Positions 40,657 through 48,670 of a DNA stretch of 64,000 bases are shown piece by piece. The translations under genes were made by a program, and so were the position numbers. The notes beneath the pieces were generated by a model. It was not told the DNA's origin. It ran no database searches and worked only from the letters and a program-made list of their open reading frames with translations. The number at the start of each line of letters is the position of its first letter. The first letter of the stretch is position 1. This DNA is from Serratia symbiotica (lineage in GTDB: Bacteria > Pseudomonadota > Gammaproteobacteria > Enterobacterales > Enterobacteriaceae). The DNA is taken from positions 620,001-684,000 of the forward strand of contig NZ_CP050855.1 in the NCBI RefSeq assembly GCF_000821185.2, given 5' to 3'.

Positions 40657-40743
40657 TGGTGCGAAGAGAGGGACTCGAACCCTCACGTCCGTAAGGACAC
40701 TAACACCTGAAGCTAGCGCGTCTACCGATTCCGCCACCTTCGC
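40657..40743 (-). tRNA. tRNA-Leu(CAG)
   Basis: 87 nt read on the minus strand from GCGAAGGTGGCGGAATCGG to the encoded CCA. Acceptor stem GCGAAG/CTTCGC pairs, the anticodon loop is TTCAGGT (anticodon CAG), there is a leucine-type long variable arm (GTCCTTACGGAC), and GGTTCGAGTCC forms the T-arm. Near-identical to E. coli leuQPV, which also lie next to rsmC. Confidence 0.96.
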
Positions 40744-40779
40744 ATTGGTGCTGCGTGCGATATAAATCATGTGGTTATG

Positions 40780-40866
40780 TGGTGCGAAGAGAGGGACTCG
40801 AACCCTCACGTCCGTAAGGACACTAACACCTGAAGCTAGCGCGTCTACCGATTCCGCCACCTTCGC
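40780..40866 (-). tRNA. tRNA-Leu(CAG), second copy
   Basis: 87 nt, same sequence as the copy at 40657-40743 and separated from it by 36 bp. First of the tandem pair in the direction of transcription. E. coli has three copies here. Confidence 0.96.
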
Positions 40867-41059
40867 CTACCAGAAACATTACCACGGGGGCGAATTCTAG
40901 AGATTTTGGCAGGTACGTCAATAGTTATTTCCCTTGCTTGTGGATACTTGCTGTAAAAACAACCAGGAAATTAGCACGTTGATCCGTTACAACAGGGGAA
41001 TGCCTGGGCAGACAGCGCACCCGCTGGAACTACGCCCTGCATGCATACGACTGAAAACG

Positions 41060-42106
41060 TTATTTCTTTTTCTTCTTCGGATCGCGTGGCGGAAGCCCGA
41101 CTGTCGCCTGATACACTTTGAAGCGGCCATTCTGTGCCAGTACTTCATGGCTACCGAAAGTGGCATCCAGCATGCCTGGGTACGGCAGGAAGGCGTTGGC
41201 CACGATGCGCAAACGACCGCCGATCGGCAAGTGTTTCAGCGCCCCACGGATCAGGGTTTCCGCTGCGGTCAGGCTGGTTGGTAGACCATCATGGAACGGT
41301 GGGTTGGAAATGATCATGTCGAAACGGCCGGTAATGTTGGAGTAGACATTGCTGACGATCACCTCGCCTTTAATGCTGTTGGCAGCCAGCGTCGCGCGGC
41401 TGGAGTCCAGCGCAGCGGCACTCACATCACTCAGGGTCAGCTTGACCTTCGGTGACAGCTTAGCCAACACCGCTGCTACCACGCCAGCGCCGCAGCCGAC
41501 ATCCAGCACCTTACCCTGCATGGAGTTTTCCAGCGTTGATAGCAGCAGAGCACTGCCGGTGTCCAACCCATCGCGGCTGAACACGCCCGGTAGGGTTTTC
41601 ACTGTCAAATCGTGCAGTGGGTAGCTTTGCCACCAGTCGGTCAGATCGAATGTGGTCTGCACATCCAAGCGGCCATGATATAGGCCACAGCGGCGGGCGC
41701 TGTCGATCTTCATCAGCGTGGCGTGGCCTGCCACGGCCTGCTCGGCGCTGCGCACCCCGCTACGGTTTTCACCGACCACGAACACATCCGCGCCTACGGG
41801 TAGCAGCGCCAGAATGTTGCACAGTTGGAACTGCGCTTCCTGCTTGCTCTTTGGCCAGTAGTAGATCAGCGTATCGCACTCGGCAACAAATGCCGCGTCT
41901 AGGATCAGGCCGAACTGCGCGTTATCACCCATCGCCCGGTTCAGTAATTGCCAGTGATGGTATTGCTGGGTATGGACGCGTACCTCTGTGGCCGCGAATA
42001 GAGCCGGTAGGGTATCTTGTATATCACCGGCGAATAAAACGCGGCGTTTGATAAACTCATCACTGTGGCGCAGCATGACTTCACTGGCGGGGGTTAATGC
42101 AGACAT
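41060..42106 (-). CDS. rsmC: 16S rRNA m2G1207 methyltransferase
   Basis: 348 residues. Methylates G1207 of 16S rRNA in the 30S subunit using SAM. Two tandem methyltransferase-like domains; the active C-terminal one has '[18 protein letters not shown]' (SAM site) and the NPPF motif in '[17 protein letters not shown]'. The ATG at 42106 starts '[18 protein letters not shown]', matching E. coli; an ATG at 42262 is spurious. Divergent from holD, and downstream of the tRNA-Leu pair as in E. coli. Confidence 0.95.
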   Translation of the reverse strand: MSALTPASEVMLRHSDEFIKRRVLFAGDIQDTLPALFAATEVRVHTQQYHHWQLLNRAMGDNAQFGLILDAAFVAECDTLIYYWPKSKQEAQFQLCNILALLPVGADVFVVGENRSGVRSAEQAVAGHATLMKIDSARRCGLYHGRLDVQTTFDLTDWWQSYPLHDLTVKTLPGVFSRDGLDTGSALLLSTLENSMQGKVLDVGCGAGVVAAVLAKLSPKVKLTLSDVSAAALDSSRATLAANSIKGEVIVSNVYSNITGRFDMIISNPPFHDGLPTSLTAAETLIRGALKHLPIGGRLRIVANAFLPYPGMLDATFGSHEVLAQNGRFKVYQATVGLPPRDPKKKKK

Positions 42107-42252
42107 CAGGTTTTGGCTCCTAGCAATTAGACCGGGGATTATAGAGCTTTGTGACGCTATGTTCGACGGGTTTATTGGCGTGAGGTGCGCGGGTTTGCTA
42201 GCATAGCGCGGCGCATGGCAGGCATGGCGCACCATAACGGGTAGGGATCGGC

Positions 42253-42690
42253 ATGGCATCAAAACGCGACTGGCTGTTACAACAACTGGGTATCACGCAG
42301 TGGGCATTACGCCGCCCAGGCGTGTTGCAGGGTGCAGTGGCGGTCAGCTTGTCGCCTGAGGTACGTTTGCTGATTGTGGCGCAGGCGTTGCCCGACCCTC
42401 ACGACCTGCTGTTTTGTGACGTGCTGCGCAGCTTGGGGTTGACGCCAGCACAAACCTACGGCCTGACGCCGGATCAAGTGGCGATGTTGCCTGAAGATAC
42501 CGAGTGCAACAGTTGGCGGCTGGGTGTGGAGGAGCCACTTGCAGTGGTCGGCGCACAGCTATACAGTCCGGCGCTGGCCGAACTTTCTCAAGATCCCCGG
42601 GCTAAACGCGCCCTCTGGCAGCAGATTTATCATCATGAACAGTATTTCTACCCTGACAGCAGCCGATCTGACTACGGCCTACAACATTGA
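42253..42690 (+). CDS. holD: DNA polymerase III psi subunit
   Basis: 145 residues. Psi links the clamp loader to chi and SSB. '[20 protein letters not shown]' at the N-terminus holds the chi/clamp-loader binding segment, followed by '[20 protein letters not shown]' and '[20 protein letters not shown]'. The 3' end overlaps rimI by 56 bp, as in E. coli. Confidence 0.93.
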   Translation: MASKRDWLLQQLGITQWALRRPGVLQGAVAVSLSPEVRLLIVAQALPDPHDLLFCDVLRSLGLTPAQTYGLTPDQVAMLPEDTECNSWRLGVEEPLAVVGAQLYSPALAELSQDPRAKRALWQQIYHHEQYFYPDSSRSDYGLQH

Positions 42691-43078
42691 GCAGGCCAGC
42701 CACGCTTTCCCTTGGACGGAAGCCACCCTTGCCAGTAACCAAGGCGAACGCTACCTTAACTTGAAATTAAGCACCGATGGGCAGATGGCGGGCTTTGCCA
42801 TTACTCAGATCGTGCTGGATGAGGCCACATTGTTCAACATCACTATCCACCCACAGTGGCAGCGTTGTGGCTTTGGCCGCCGTTTACTGCATGTGCTGAT
42901 CGAACAACTGACCCGCCGTGGCGTGGTCACACTGTGGTTGGAAGTGCGTGCCTCCAACGCGGCGGCGATCGCGCTGTACGATGATCTCGGTTTCAACCAA
43001 GTGACTTTACGCCGCAATTATTACCCCAGCGCCAATGGCCGTGAGGACGCGATTGTCATGGCGCTGCCGCTGGCTTAG
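42635..43078 (+). CDS. rimI: Ribosomal protein S18 N-acetyltransferase
   Basis: 147 residues, GNAT fold. Acetylates the N-terminal alanine of ribosomal protein S18. The acetyl-CoA site 'HPQWQRCGFGRRLLHVLIEQ' (R/QxxGxG/A) and 'LEVRASNAAAIALYDDLGFN' are intact. The ATG at 42635 lies within holD, giving '[20 protein letters not shown]'. yjjG, which follows in E. coli, is absent; the old prfC start appears 168 bp downstream. Confidence 0.94.
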   Translation: MNSISTLTAADLTTAYNIEQASHAFPWTEATLASNQGERYLNLKLSTDGQMAGFAITQIVLDEATLFNITIHPQWQRCGFGRRLLHVLIEQLTRRGVVTLWLEVRASNAAAIALYDDLGFNQVTLRRNYYPSANGREDAIVMALPLA

Positions 43079-43245
43079 CCAGCGCACGGCGGCATCTTAC
43101 TCGCCGGGCAAACCATTGATTGTCAGCGGTTGACAAATCAGCGAAAATGTCCAGCTATTGTCTTTATCATTACCGCTTTGCTTGACGCTGCTACGGTGCG
43201 TTCTGATGTTGTCGCAGGGCGGGCTAACCGTAGAACCAGAAAAAC

Positions 43246-43335
43246 ATGCCTCCTAGTGCATTTGCCCACGAAGTCTCGAAAAGAAAAACTTTCGCCATCA
43301 TCTCGCATCCAAATGTTAGACCTTCTAAAGACTAA
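43246..43335 (+). pseudogene. Orphaned original 5' end of prfC
   Basis: ATG at 43246 opens 29 codons, 'MPPSAFAHEVSKRKTFAIIS' then HPN and unrelated residues to a stop. Residues 7-22 match the start of RF3 (compare '[16 protein letters not shown]' in the complete prfC at 45027). It lies on the rimI side, the normal upstream neighbour, so it is the ancestral prfC start, cut off by an insertion at the 17-bp core 43294-43310. Confidence 0.8.
43294..43310 (+). repeat. Left att core (attL-like), 17 bp
   Basis: GCCATCATCTCGCATCC, identical to 45075-45091 and in the same orientation. It encodes the AIISHP part of RF3 in the orphaned prfC start. Confidence 0.82.
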
Positions 43336-43387
43336 TCAAAACCCCGCAAAACATCCTCAAACTCCAGTATGAAAATCCCGTATTTAA

Positions 43388-43420
43388 AGGCTGTTGCAAC
43401 CACAAAGCACAAACAACAGC
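43388..43420. terminator. Hairpin near the left end of the insert
   Basis: GGCTGTTG pairs with CAACAGCC around a 17-base A/C-rich loop, flanked by A-rich sequence. Possibly the terminator of a lost integrase gene or a bidirectional boundary terminator. Confidence 0.5.
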
Positions 43421-43472
43421 CAAAGAATGCAAAAGAAAAACAAAGTATTTTCAATTCTTCTCAATAAAAATA

Positions 43473-43531
43473 TGTACAACAGCGTGTACATAATCGTAAT
43501 CTCGGCCTCTCACATGATAAAAACATGTACA
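43473..43531. repeat. TGTACA motifs, left arm of the insert
   Basis: Three TGTACA hexamers at 43473, 43485 and 43526; the first two form the dyad ATGTACA-N6-TGTACAT. The same hexamer recurs twice just inside the right end. Positions on both sides of the att cores are what integrase arm-type sites would look like. Confidence 0.5.
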
Positions 43532-43539
43532 CACGAGGG

Positions 43540-44171
43540 GGGCTATGGCTTTGTCTGATACCTGGCAACAGCTATAACTTGCAAATTACAAAAACCCCAT
43601 CGGACGCGACAGAAGATGTCATCTACACCTCGACTGATAACTCGGTAGCGAGCGTCACCGCCAATGGCCATATGAGTTATGGCTCGGCAGGAGATGCCAC
43701 GATAACAGTATCCGGCGCGTTATCAGGTAAAAAAGCCAGCAGGACAGTTATCGTGACAGCTGCGCCGATTGTAGAAAAATACCTGGTTATCGAAAAAACC
43801 TCTCAGAAATCTCTGACGCAGGAAAAAAAGCACGGGAATCATCGCAGAAAAATCTAGGGTTGGGGAAATTGGCGACCAAAGACGTGATCACTGCGAATGA
43901 TACCGGTGCGGTGCCTGTGGCCGATAAAACCCTGCCGGCAGGCACGGATTTAAATGCGATAACCGAACCTGGCGAATACTTCCAGAACGTGACCAGCAGC
44001 GCCACTCTGGCTCTAAACCACCCTGAGGCAGTGGCTGGCGCATTGAAGGTGTATCTAACTGGGGTTGATTTCGGTGCTTGCCGCCAGGTGTATATGCCGT
44101 ACAACTCGACAGTCGAATATCGGCGGTATGCGTTCGGTGATCCGCTGGTGTTTTCTGCGTGGAAAGCGTAG
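43540..44171 (+). pseudogene. Chimeric phage tail protein remnant (Ig-like domain plus fibre C-terminus)
   Basis: First part: 'PGNSYNLQITKTPSDATEDV' and 'SVASVTANGHMSYGSAGDAT', a bacterial Ig-like (Big_2) domain as found in phage tail tube or fibre proteins. After a frame change near 43800: 'NLSEISDAGKKARESSQKNL', 'DTGAVPVADKTLPAGTDLNA' and a tail-fibre-type ending 'DPLVFSAWKA' with stop at 44171. No start codon with a ribosome binding site, two frames and an abrupt domain join point to a deletion fusing two tail genes. Confidence 0.7.
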
Positions 44172-44206
44172 TGACAGATCTACCGGGGGTGACAACCCCC
44201 GGTAAT

Positions 44207-44617
44207 TTAGATTTTGGCTCTACCTATCACTTTATCAGCCGCCAAACGGGACAGGAAGCCTGAACGACTACCATACTCAGGATGCGCAGCGACAAACTGA
44301 TCGATACGGCGGATCAGCAAAGAAGGAAGCGTTACGTTGATTTTTTCCGCTTTCCCCATCAACCGGGTAACGTCAACATCAACCAGCGCCCACACTACCC
44401 CCGCATAATCGGGATCGGCCAGCCAGTTTTCCACGCTGGTCGCTTCCGGCACTGCTTCACCATCTTCCACCAGTAATTCGATATGTGCGTCGATAGCCTC
44501 ACGCACGCTCTCAATCGCATCCTGATAGTTGTCGCCGCCAGAGAAGCAGCCTGGAATATCAGGTACGCGAACGCCGAAGGATGAATCGCCTTTATCAATA
44601 GCAACGGGATACAACAT
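44207..44617 (-). CDS. hicB: HicB antitoxin
   Basis: 136 residues. Neutralises HicA and autoregulates the operon. The N-terminal HicB_like fold is seen in 'SSFGVRVPDIPGCFSGGDNY' and 'DAIESVREAIDAHIELLVED'; the C-terminal ribbon-helix-helix DNA-binding domain in 'KINVTLPSLLIRRIDQFVAA' and 'SRSGFLSRLAADKVI'. GGAGG precedes the ATG at 44617. Lies 22 bp after hicA on the same strand, so it is the second gene of the operon. Intact. Confidence 0.93.
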   Translation of the reverse strand: MLYPVAIDKGDSSFGVRVPDIPGCFSGGDNYQDAIESVREAIDAHIELLVEDGEAVPEATSVENWLADPDYAGVVWALVDVDVTRLMGKAEKINVTLPSLLIRRIDQFVAAHPEYGSRSGFLSRLAADKVIGRAKI

Positions 44618-44629
44618 GTAAACCTCCAA

Positions 44630-44653
44630 GAGGAGGGGCTTAAAGCCCCTCCT
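44630..44653. terminator. Perfect palindrome between hicA and hicB
   Basis: AGGAGGGGCTT and AAGCCCCTCCT pair almost without a loop and include the hicA stop codon. On the plus strand it is followed by GTTTTTTG, so it can terminate transcription entering from the left. On the minus strand no T-run follows; there it would be a stem within the hicAB message. Confidence 0.75.
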
Positions 44654-44819
44654 GTTTTTTGATACTTTTCAGTGTTGGTAGCGGTATGTCCTTTTGGGGA
44701 TGTTTTACCGTTACCAGCCCTTTTTTCGTTGGGTGCTTGAACTGGTGATGACTGCCTTTTACTCTCACCAGATACCACCCATCGGCTTCTACCATTGCTA
44801 TTGCATTCCTGCTATCCAT
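44640..44819 (-). CDS. hicA: HicA toxin (mRNA interferase)
   Basis: 59 residues from an ATG at 44819, with GGAGG-like sequence just upstream. Double-stranded-RNA-binding fold that cleaves mRNA independent of the ribosome. The N-terminal 'MDSRNAIAMVEADGWYLVRV' and the active loop 'KGSHHQFKHP' are typical; the catalytic His is residue 24, at the usual place. C-terminal 'TVKHPQKDIPLPTLKSIKKQ' is complete. Frame intact, so the toxin is probably functional and must be kept in check by hicB. Confidence 0.92.
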   Translation of the reverse strand: MDSRNAIAMVEADGWYLVRVKGSHHQFKHPTKKGLVTVKHPQKDIPLPTLKSIKKQEGL

Positions 44820-44846
44820 CCTCCGGCTCTCTGTGCTGTTTTGATG

Positions 44847-44861
44847 GGGTTATGATAACCC
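44847..44861. promoter_or_regulatory. Dyad operator upstream of hicA
   Basis: GGGTTATGATAACCC, a perfect 7-bp inverted repeat around one base, 28 bp upstream of the hicA start. A good candidate for the HicB ribbon-helix-helix binding site in autoregulation. Confidence 0.65.
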
Positions 44862-44991
44862 TGCATTAAGTGAGTGTCAACTCTTTTGGGGTTATTGGAG
44901 TTATGGCGTTTGTGAGTTTCAGCTAAGATGATTCATAATGCACCATGCCTGCCAGCAATGTAGAATCCCCACCTCAGCCAAAATTTTAATT

Positions 44992-45009
44992 TGTACATAT
45001 ATGTGTACA
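44992..45009. repeat. TGTACA motifs, right arm of the insert
   Basis: TGTACATATATGTGTACA contains two TGTACA hexamers (44992 and 45004), 65-83 bp from the right att core. The hexamer matches those inside the left end. Confidence 0.5.
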
Positions 45010-45026
45010 TGAAAGAGAGTGACTAG

Positions 45027-46616
45027 ATGTCTAACCTCAGCTTTGCCGCGCAGGTAGCGGCTAGACGTACATTTGCCATCATCTCGCATCCCGATGCCGG
45101 TAAAACCACCATTACCGAAAAGGTGCTGCTGTTCGGGCAGGCGATCCAAACTGCTGGCACGGTAAAAGGTCGTGGTTCAAGCCAACACGCCAAATCCGAT
45201 TGGATGGAAATGGAAAAGCAACGTGGGATCTCGATCACCACCTCGGTAATGCAGTTTCCATATCGCGACAGCCTGGTCAACCTGCTGGATACACCGGGGC
45301 ATGAAGATTTCTCCGAAGATACCTACCGCACCCTGACCGCCGTTGACTGCTGCCTGATGGTGATCGACGCCGCCAAGGGCGTTGAGGATCGTACCCGCAA
45401 GCTGATGGAAGTCACCCGCCTGCGCGATACGCCAATCCTGACTTTTATGAACAAGCTGGATCGCGACATCCGCGATCCGATGGAAGTGATGGATGAAGTG
45501 GAGCGTGAGCTAAACATCGCCTGCGCACCCATCACTTGGCCTATCGGCTGCGGCAAGCTGTTTAAAGGCGTTTATCATCTGTACAAGGATGAGACCTACC
45601 TGTATCAGACCGGTAAAGGCCACACTATTCAGGAAGTGCGCCTCGTCAAAGGCTTGGGCAACCCGGAGCTGGATGCGCTGGTGGGAGAAGATCTGGCGGC
45701 GCAGCTACGTGAAGAGCTGGAGTTGGTGCAGGGTGCATCCCATACGTTCGATAAACAAGCGTTCCTCAGCGGCGCACTGACACCGGTGTTCTTTGGCACC
45801 GCCTTGGGCAACTTTGGTGTGGATCATATGCTGGATGGCCTGGTGGCGTGGGCACCTGCACCGATGCCGCGCAAAACCGACACCCGTGAAGTGGTGGCGG
45901 CGGAAGAAAAATTCACCGGCTTTGTGTTTAAGATCCAGGCCAATATGGATCCAAAACACCGTGACCGCGTAGCCTTTATGCGCGTGGTGTCTGGTCGTTA
46001 CGAAAAAGGCATGAAGCTGCGCCAGGTGCGCACTGGCAAAGACGTGGTGATTTCCGATGCGCTGACCTTTATGGCCGGTGACCGTTCGCAGGTGGAAGAA
46101 GCCTATCCCGGTGACATCATCGGCTTGCACAACCACGGCACTATTCAGATCGGCGATACCTTCACCCAGGGCGAGGATATGAAGTTCACCGGCATCCCGA
46201 ACTTTGCGCCGGAGCTGTTCCGCCGCATTCGCTTGCGCGATCCGCTGAAGCAGAAACAGTTGCTAAAAGGGCTGGTACAGCTCTCTGAAGAAGGGGCAGT
46301 GCAGGTATTCCGCCCGATTGCCAATAACGACCTGATCGTCGGTGCGGTCGGCGTGCTACAGTTTGACGTAGTGGTCGCGCGCCTGAAAAGTGAATACAAC
46401 GTGGAAGCGCTGTATGAGTCGGTCAACGTGTCAACAGCCCGCTGGGTTGAGTGCAATGATGTGAAGAAGTTCGAAGAGTTCAAGCGTAAAAACGAGCTTA
46501 ACCTGGCGCTGGATGGTGGGGATAACCTGTCCTATATCGCGCCGACCCTGGTTAACCTCAACCTGACGCAGGAACGTTATCCCGAGGTGGTGTTCCGTAA
46601 AACGCGTGAACACTGA
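45027..46616 (+). CDS. prfC: Peptide chain release factor 3
   Basis: 529 residues. GTPase that recycles RF1/RF2 after termination. G1 '[13 protein letters not shown]', G3 '[16 protein letters not shown]' and G4 'FMNKLDRD' are intact, and the C-terminus '[14 protein letters not shown]' is normal. The first ~16 residues '[18 protein letters not shown]' are supplied by DNA on the insert side of the att core rather than by the original prfC start, which remains at 43246. Expression must therefore use a promoter inside the remnant element. A GAGAG sequence precedes the ATG. Confidence 0.95.
   Translation: MSNLSFAAQVAARRTFAIISHPDAGKTTITEKVLLFGQAIQTAGTVKGRGSSQHAKSDWMEMEKQRGISITTSVMQFPYRDSLVNLLDTPGHEDFSEDTYRTLTAVDCCLMVIDAAKGVEDRTRKLMEVTRLRDTPILTFMNKLDRDIRDPMEVMDEVERELNIACAPITWPIGCGKLFKGVYHLYKDETYLYQTGKGHTIQEVRLVKGLGNPELDALVGEDLAAQLREELELVQGASHTFDKQAFLSGALTPVFFGTALGNFGVDHMLDGLVAWAPAPMPRKTDTREVVAAEEKFTGFVFKIQANMDPKHRDRVAFMRVVSGRYEKGMKLRQVRTGKDVVISDALTFMAGDRSQVEEAYPGDIIGLHNHGTIQIGDTFTQGEDMKFTGIPNFAPELFRRIRLRDPLKQKQLLKGLVQLSEEGAVQVFRPIANNDLIVGAVGVLQFDVVVARLKSEYNVEALYESVNVSTARWVECNDVKKFEEFKRKNELNLALDGGDNLSYIAPTLVNLNLTQERYPEVVFRKTREH
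45075..45091 (+). repeat. Right att core (attR-like), 17 bp
   Basis: GCCATCATCTCGCATCC within codons 17-22 of prfC, identical to 43294-43310. Bases immediately outside differ on both sides (TTC versus TTT before, AAATG versus CGATG after), so identity is limited to the core. Confidence 0.82.
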
Positions 46617-46625
46617 CAGAACAAC

Positions 46626-46651
46626 GGGGTGCCTCATCGCACCCTGTTTTT
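46626..46651 (+). terminator. Terminator of prfC
   Basis: GGGTGC-CTCATC-GCACCC followed by TGTTTTT, starting 10 bases after the prfC stop. Standard intrinsic terminator. Confidence 0.9.
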
Positions 46652-46681
46652 AGGGAAGTTGATGGCTGGGTGCCGTCATGC

Positions 46682-46822
46682 AACCTGACAGTGGAAACCA
46701 TCAACGATGTGGTACAACTTTCCGCTGAAGTAAGAAGACTCCCGGACACCGTCTGAACGCGCAGTAAACACCGCCAAAGTGACCGGCGGTGTAAAAAGCG
46801 TGAAGAACGATCGAATGGTTAA
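46682..46822 (+). pseudogene. osmY: osmY remnant (BON domain)
   Basis: Downstream of prfC, where E. coli carries osmY, one frame reads 'NLTVETINDVVQLSAEVRRL' and a second 'ERAVNTAKVTGGVKSVKND', together one BON domain of a periplasmic osmotically induced OsmY-type protein. No signal peptide, one frameshift, and the downstream side ends at a solo MITE terminus. Position and domain both support the assignment. Confidence 0.75.
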
Positions 46823-46825
46823 CAG

Positions 46826-46843
46826 CCTAATGGGATAGGTTCT
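46826..46843 (+). mobile_element. Solo MITE end
   Basis: CCTAATGGGATAGGTTCT, identical to the consensus right terminus, without a body. It abuts the TATACCC end of the following repeat copy, suggesting a MITE inserted at TA there and was later mostly deleted together with osmY sequence. Confidence 0.7.
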
Positions 46844-47042
46844 ATACCCTACATAATTCGAGTTGCATGAAGGCAGCAACGCAGCGACAAATCGGTCAGG
46901 AACCGATTTGAACCGCGCTTGCGCTGGGCCGCAGGCTGAACCTCAGGGATGAAGTTCATTTATCCCCTGGCGCTTACATCAGTAAGTGACTAGGGTGAGT
47001 GAGGAAAGCTCACGCACAGGCAACTTGAAATAGGACGGGTAT
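46843..47042. repeat. Intergenic palindromic repeat (R4), inverted orientation
   Basis: 'ataccctacataattcgagt' to 'aacttgaaataggacgggta', the reverse complement of R3, about 200 bp, with the AAATCGGT/ACCGATTT hairpin. Lies between the osmY remnant and yjjV; ytjA and yjjU, which sit here in E. coli, are not recognisable. Confidence 0.85.
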
Positions 47043-47202
47043 AAACCCTAATGTGGCCCCTCATACCCCACATCGCACTGAATTCCTGGTCAGCTCGCGG
47101 TGGTCTGGCATGTATTGCCAAAAAAGAAACTGCCCTGTTCGAGTGGCTAAGTGGTTTTTCGTGGTGTTGTGGCCTCAGAGCAGGAAAAACGGGAGTGGCG
47201 CT

Positions 47203-47985
47203 ATGCGCGATGATTTCACCGATACCCATTGTCATTTCGACTTCCCGCCGTTCAGCGGGCATGAGGTAGAAAGCTTGGCGCTGGCCGAACGGGTCGGGGT
47301 GCGGAAGATTATCGTGCCAGCGGTGACCGCCGACCGCTTTGTGCGGGTGTTGAAATTGGCGCATGACTATCCACCACTGTTCGCCGCGCTAGGCTTACAC
47401 CCGCTGTACATCGCCCAGCATCATGAGCCGCACTTGGAGCAACTGGCAGCATTTCTGGCCAGCCAACCGCCCAAACTGGTGGCAGTTGGGGAAATCGGCC
47501 TCGATCTGACGATGGAAAACCCGCAATTTGAGCGCCAGCAGCGCTTGTTACACGCCCAGTTGGCATTGGCGAAGCAGCATAGGCTACCGGTGATCCTGCA
47601 TTCCCGCCGTACCCACGATCAACTGGCGGCGGTGCTGCGCCGTCTGGCGTTACCGCGTTGCGGCGTAGTGCACGGTTTCGCGGGGAGTTGGTCGCAGGCA
47701 CAGGCGTTTGTGCGTCTTGGTTATTATATCGGCGTGGGCGGTACCATCAGCTACCCACGGGCGCAGAAAACCCGCAGCGTAATGGCGCAACTGCCGTTAA
47801 GCTCGCTACTGTTGGAAACCGACGCCCCTGATATGCCGCTGGCCGGTTATCAAGGGCAGCCGAATCGCCCAGAGCGCATTGCCGAGGTGTTTCAGGTGCT
47901 GTGCAGCCTGCGACCAGAGCCAGCCGATGAGATAGCCGATCATTTGCAGCGCAATGCGCAAGCGCTGTTCGCTCTTTCTGTTTAA
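47203..47985 (+). CDS. yjjV: TatD-family metal-dependent hydrolase YjjV
   Basis: 260 residues. TIM-barrel metallohydrolase of the TatD DNase group; substrate in vivo uncertain. Metal ligands are visible in 'DTHCHFDF', 'VAVGEIGLDLTMENPQ' (Glu), 'PVILHSRRTHDQL' (His), 'GVVHGFAGSW' (His) and 'LLLETDAPDMPL' (Asp). The ATG at 47203 fits the 259-residue E. coli protein; an in-frame ATG at 47053 would add 50 unrelated residues. Confidence 0.93.
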   Translation: MRDDFTDTHCHFDFPPFSGHEVESLALAERVGVRKIIVPAVTADRFVRVLKLAHDYPPLFAALGLHPLYIAQHHEPHLEQLAAFLASQPPKLVAVGEIGLDLTMENPQFERQQRLLHAQLALAKQHRLPVILHSRRTHDQLAAVLRRLALPRCGVVHGFAGSWSQAQAFVRLGYYIGVGGTISYPRAQKTRSVMAQLPLSSLLLETDAPDMPLAGYQGQPNRPERIAEVFQVLCSLRPEPADEIADHLQRNAQALFALSV

Positions 47986-48380
47986 ACCCAGCGAATTATG
48001 ATGAGGGTCACGCTATAGGATTTTCATTTGGCGCCCAGTGTCGGCATTTGTGACATAAATCGGGGGAAATGAAGTCTCGTTCAGTATAATCGCGCCCGAT
48101 ATAACGTGATGAGCCTGGTCGGTATGGCGGTGCTTATTACCTCTTGGTACTGCTGTCCAGCCACCGATCTCGCCAGTAAAAACCTAATGAGTGGAGAGGC
48201 TTAGGGTGTGATAAACCAGGCGGCACCCCATCGGTTATCTGCATCTGTGTGTTTAGCGAATCTGTGAACAATATCGCGTTATTTTGTGATGTTATTCACA
48301 TATAATCCCGGCCTGTTACAGTGATATTTCATCTAGTGTGACGAGACGAAGAGTGTGCATTGCTCAACTTGCTATGACTA
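47986..48380 (+). promoter_or_regulatory. deo promoter region
   Basis: No gene between yjjV and deoC. The stretch contains a perfect CRP site (48285-48300), a TATAAT at 48301-48306 and a possible -10 GATATT at about 48323. In E. coli this interval holds two deo promoters controlled by CRP, CytR and DeoR; nothing else specific could be resolved. Confidence 0.6.
48285..48300 (+). promoter_or_regulatory. CRP site of the deo operon
   Basis: TGTGA-TGTTAT-TCACA, both half-sites perfect. If the -10 is GATATT near 48323, the site is centred about 41 bp before transcription starts, the class II position; a TATAAT directly after it is an alternative. Confidence 0.78.
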
Positions 48381-48527
48381 AGATCCTATCCCCGTGGGCG
48401 TACATTGTTGCAGCCAGTTTGCCCCAGGACAGCGCGCCACAACCGGCGCGAACAGGGAGTCCGTGAGGAGGGTGAACACTGCCCAGGGCCAAAATGGCAA
48501 ATAAAATAGCCTACCGGGATAGGTTCT
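48381..48527 (-). mobile_element. MITE copy 4, in the deo leader
   Basis: 147 bp, opposite orientation to the other copies, with ends AGATCCTATCC and GGGATAGGTTCT and TA immediately outside both ends, the clearest TA target duplication in the window. It lies between the deo promoter region and deoC, so it is transcribed in the deo mRNA leader. Confidence 0.92.
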
Positions 48528-48670
48528 TATACAGACTGGCCAGCCGTGATGCGGGTGGCTACGTGCGGTGAGAAGGATCTCCGTTGCTGCTGTGGTAACC
48601 CGCACCTCAGCGCTATCTTCATGGAGCCAAGTCCGCTCGCCAACACTCAGGTTTTCAGTTGGAGAGTTTT

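Larger units (their letters stand above)
43294..45091. mobile_element. Remnant integrated element in the 5' end of prfC
   Basis: Bounded by a 17-bp direct repeat within prfC coding sequence. Between the copies lie a chimeric phage tail-fibre pseudogene, hicB and hicA, terminator-like hairpins, and TGTACA motifs near both ends. No integrase remains. prfC is the known attB of SXT/R391-type integrative conjugative elements, which likewise give prfC a new 5' end. The tail-fibre sequence suggests a prophage that uses the same site, or an element carrying phage genes. At ~1.8 kb it is a deleted stub. Confidence 0.72.

Noticed and set aside
40582..40860. Minus-strand open frame of 92 codons with an internal repeat
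   Set aside because: It is the translation of the two tandem tRNA-Leu genes; the repeated peptide is a by-product of the tRNA duplication.
43080..43245. Possible yjjG remnant between rimI and the old prfC start
   Set aside because: E. coli has yjjG here, but I recognise no HAD-phosphatase motif in this short interval.
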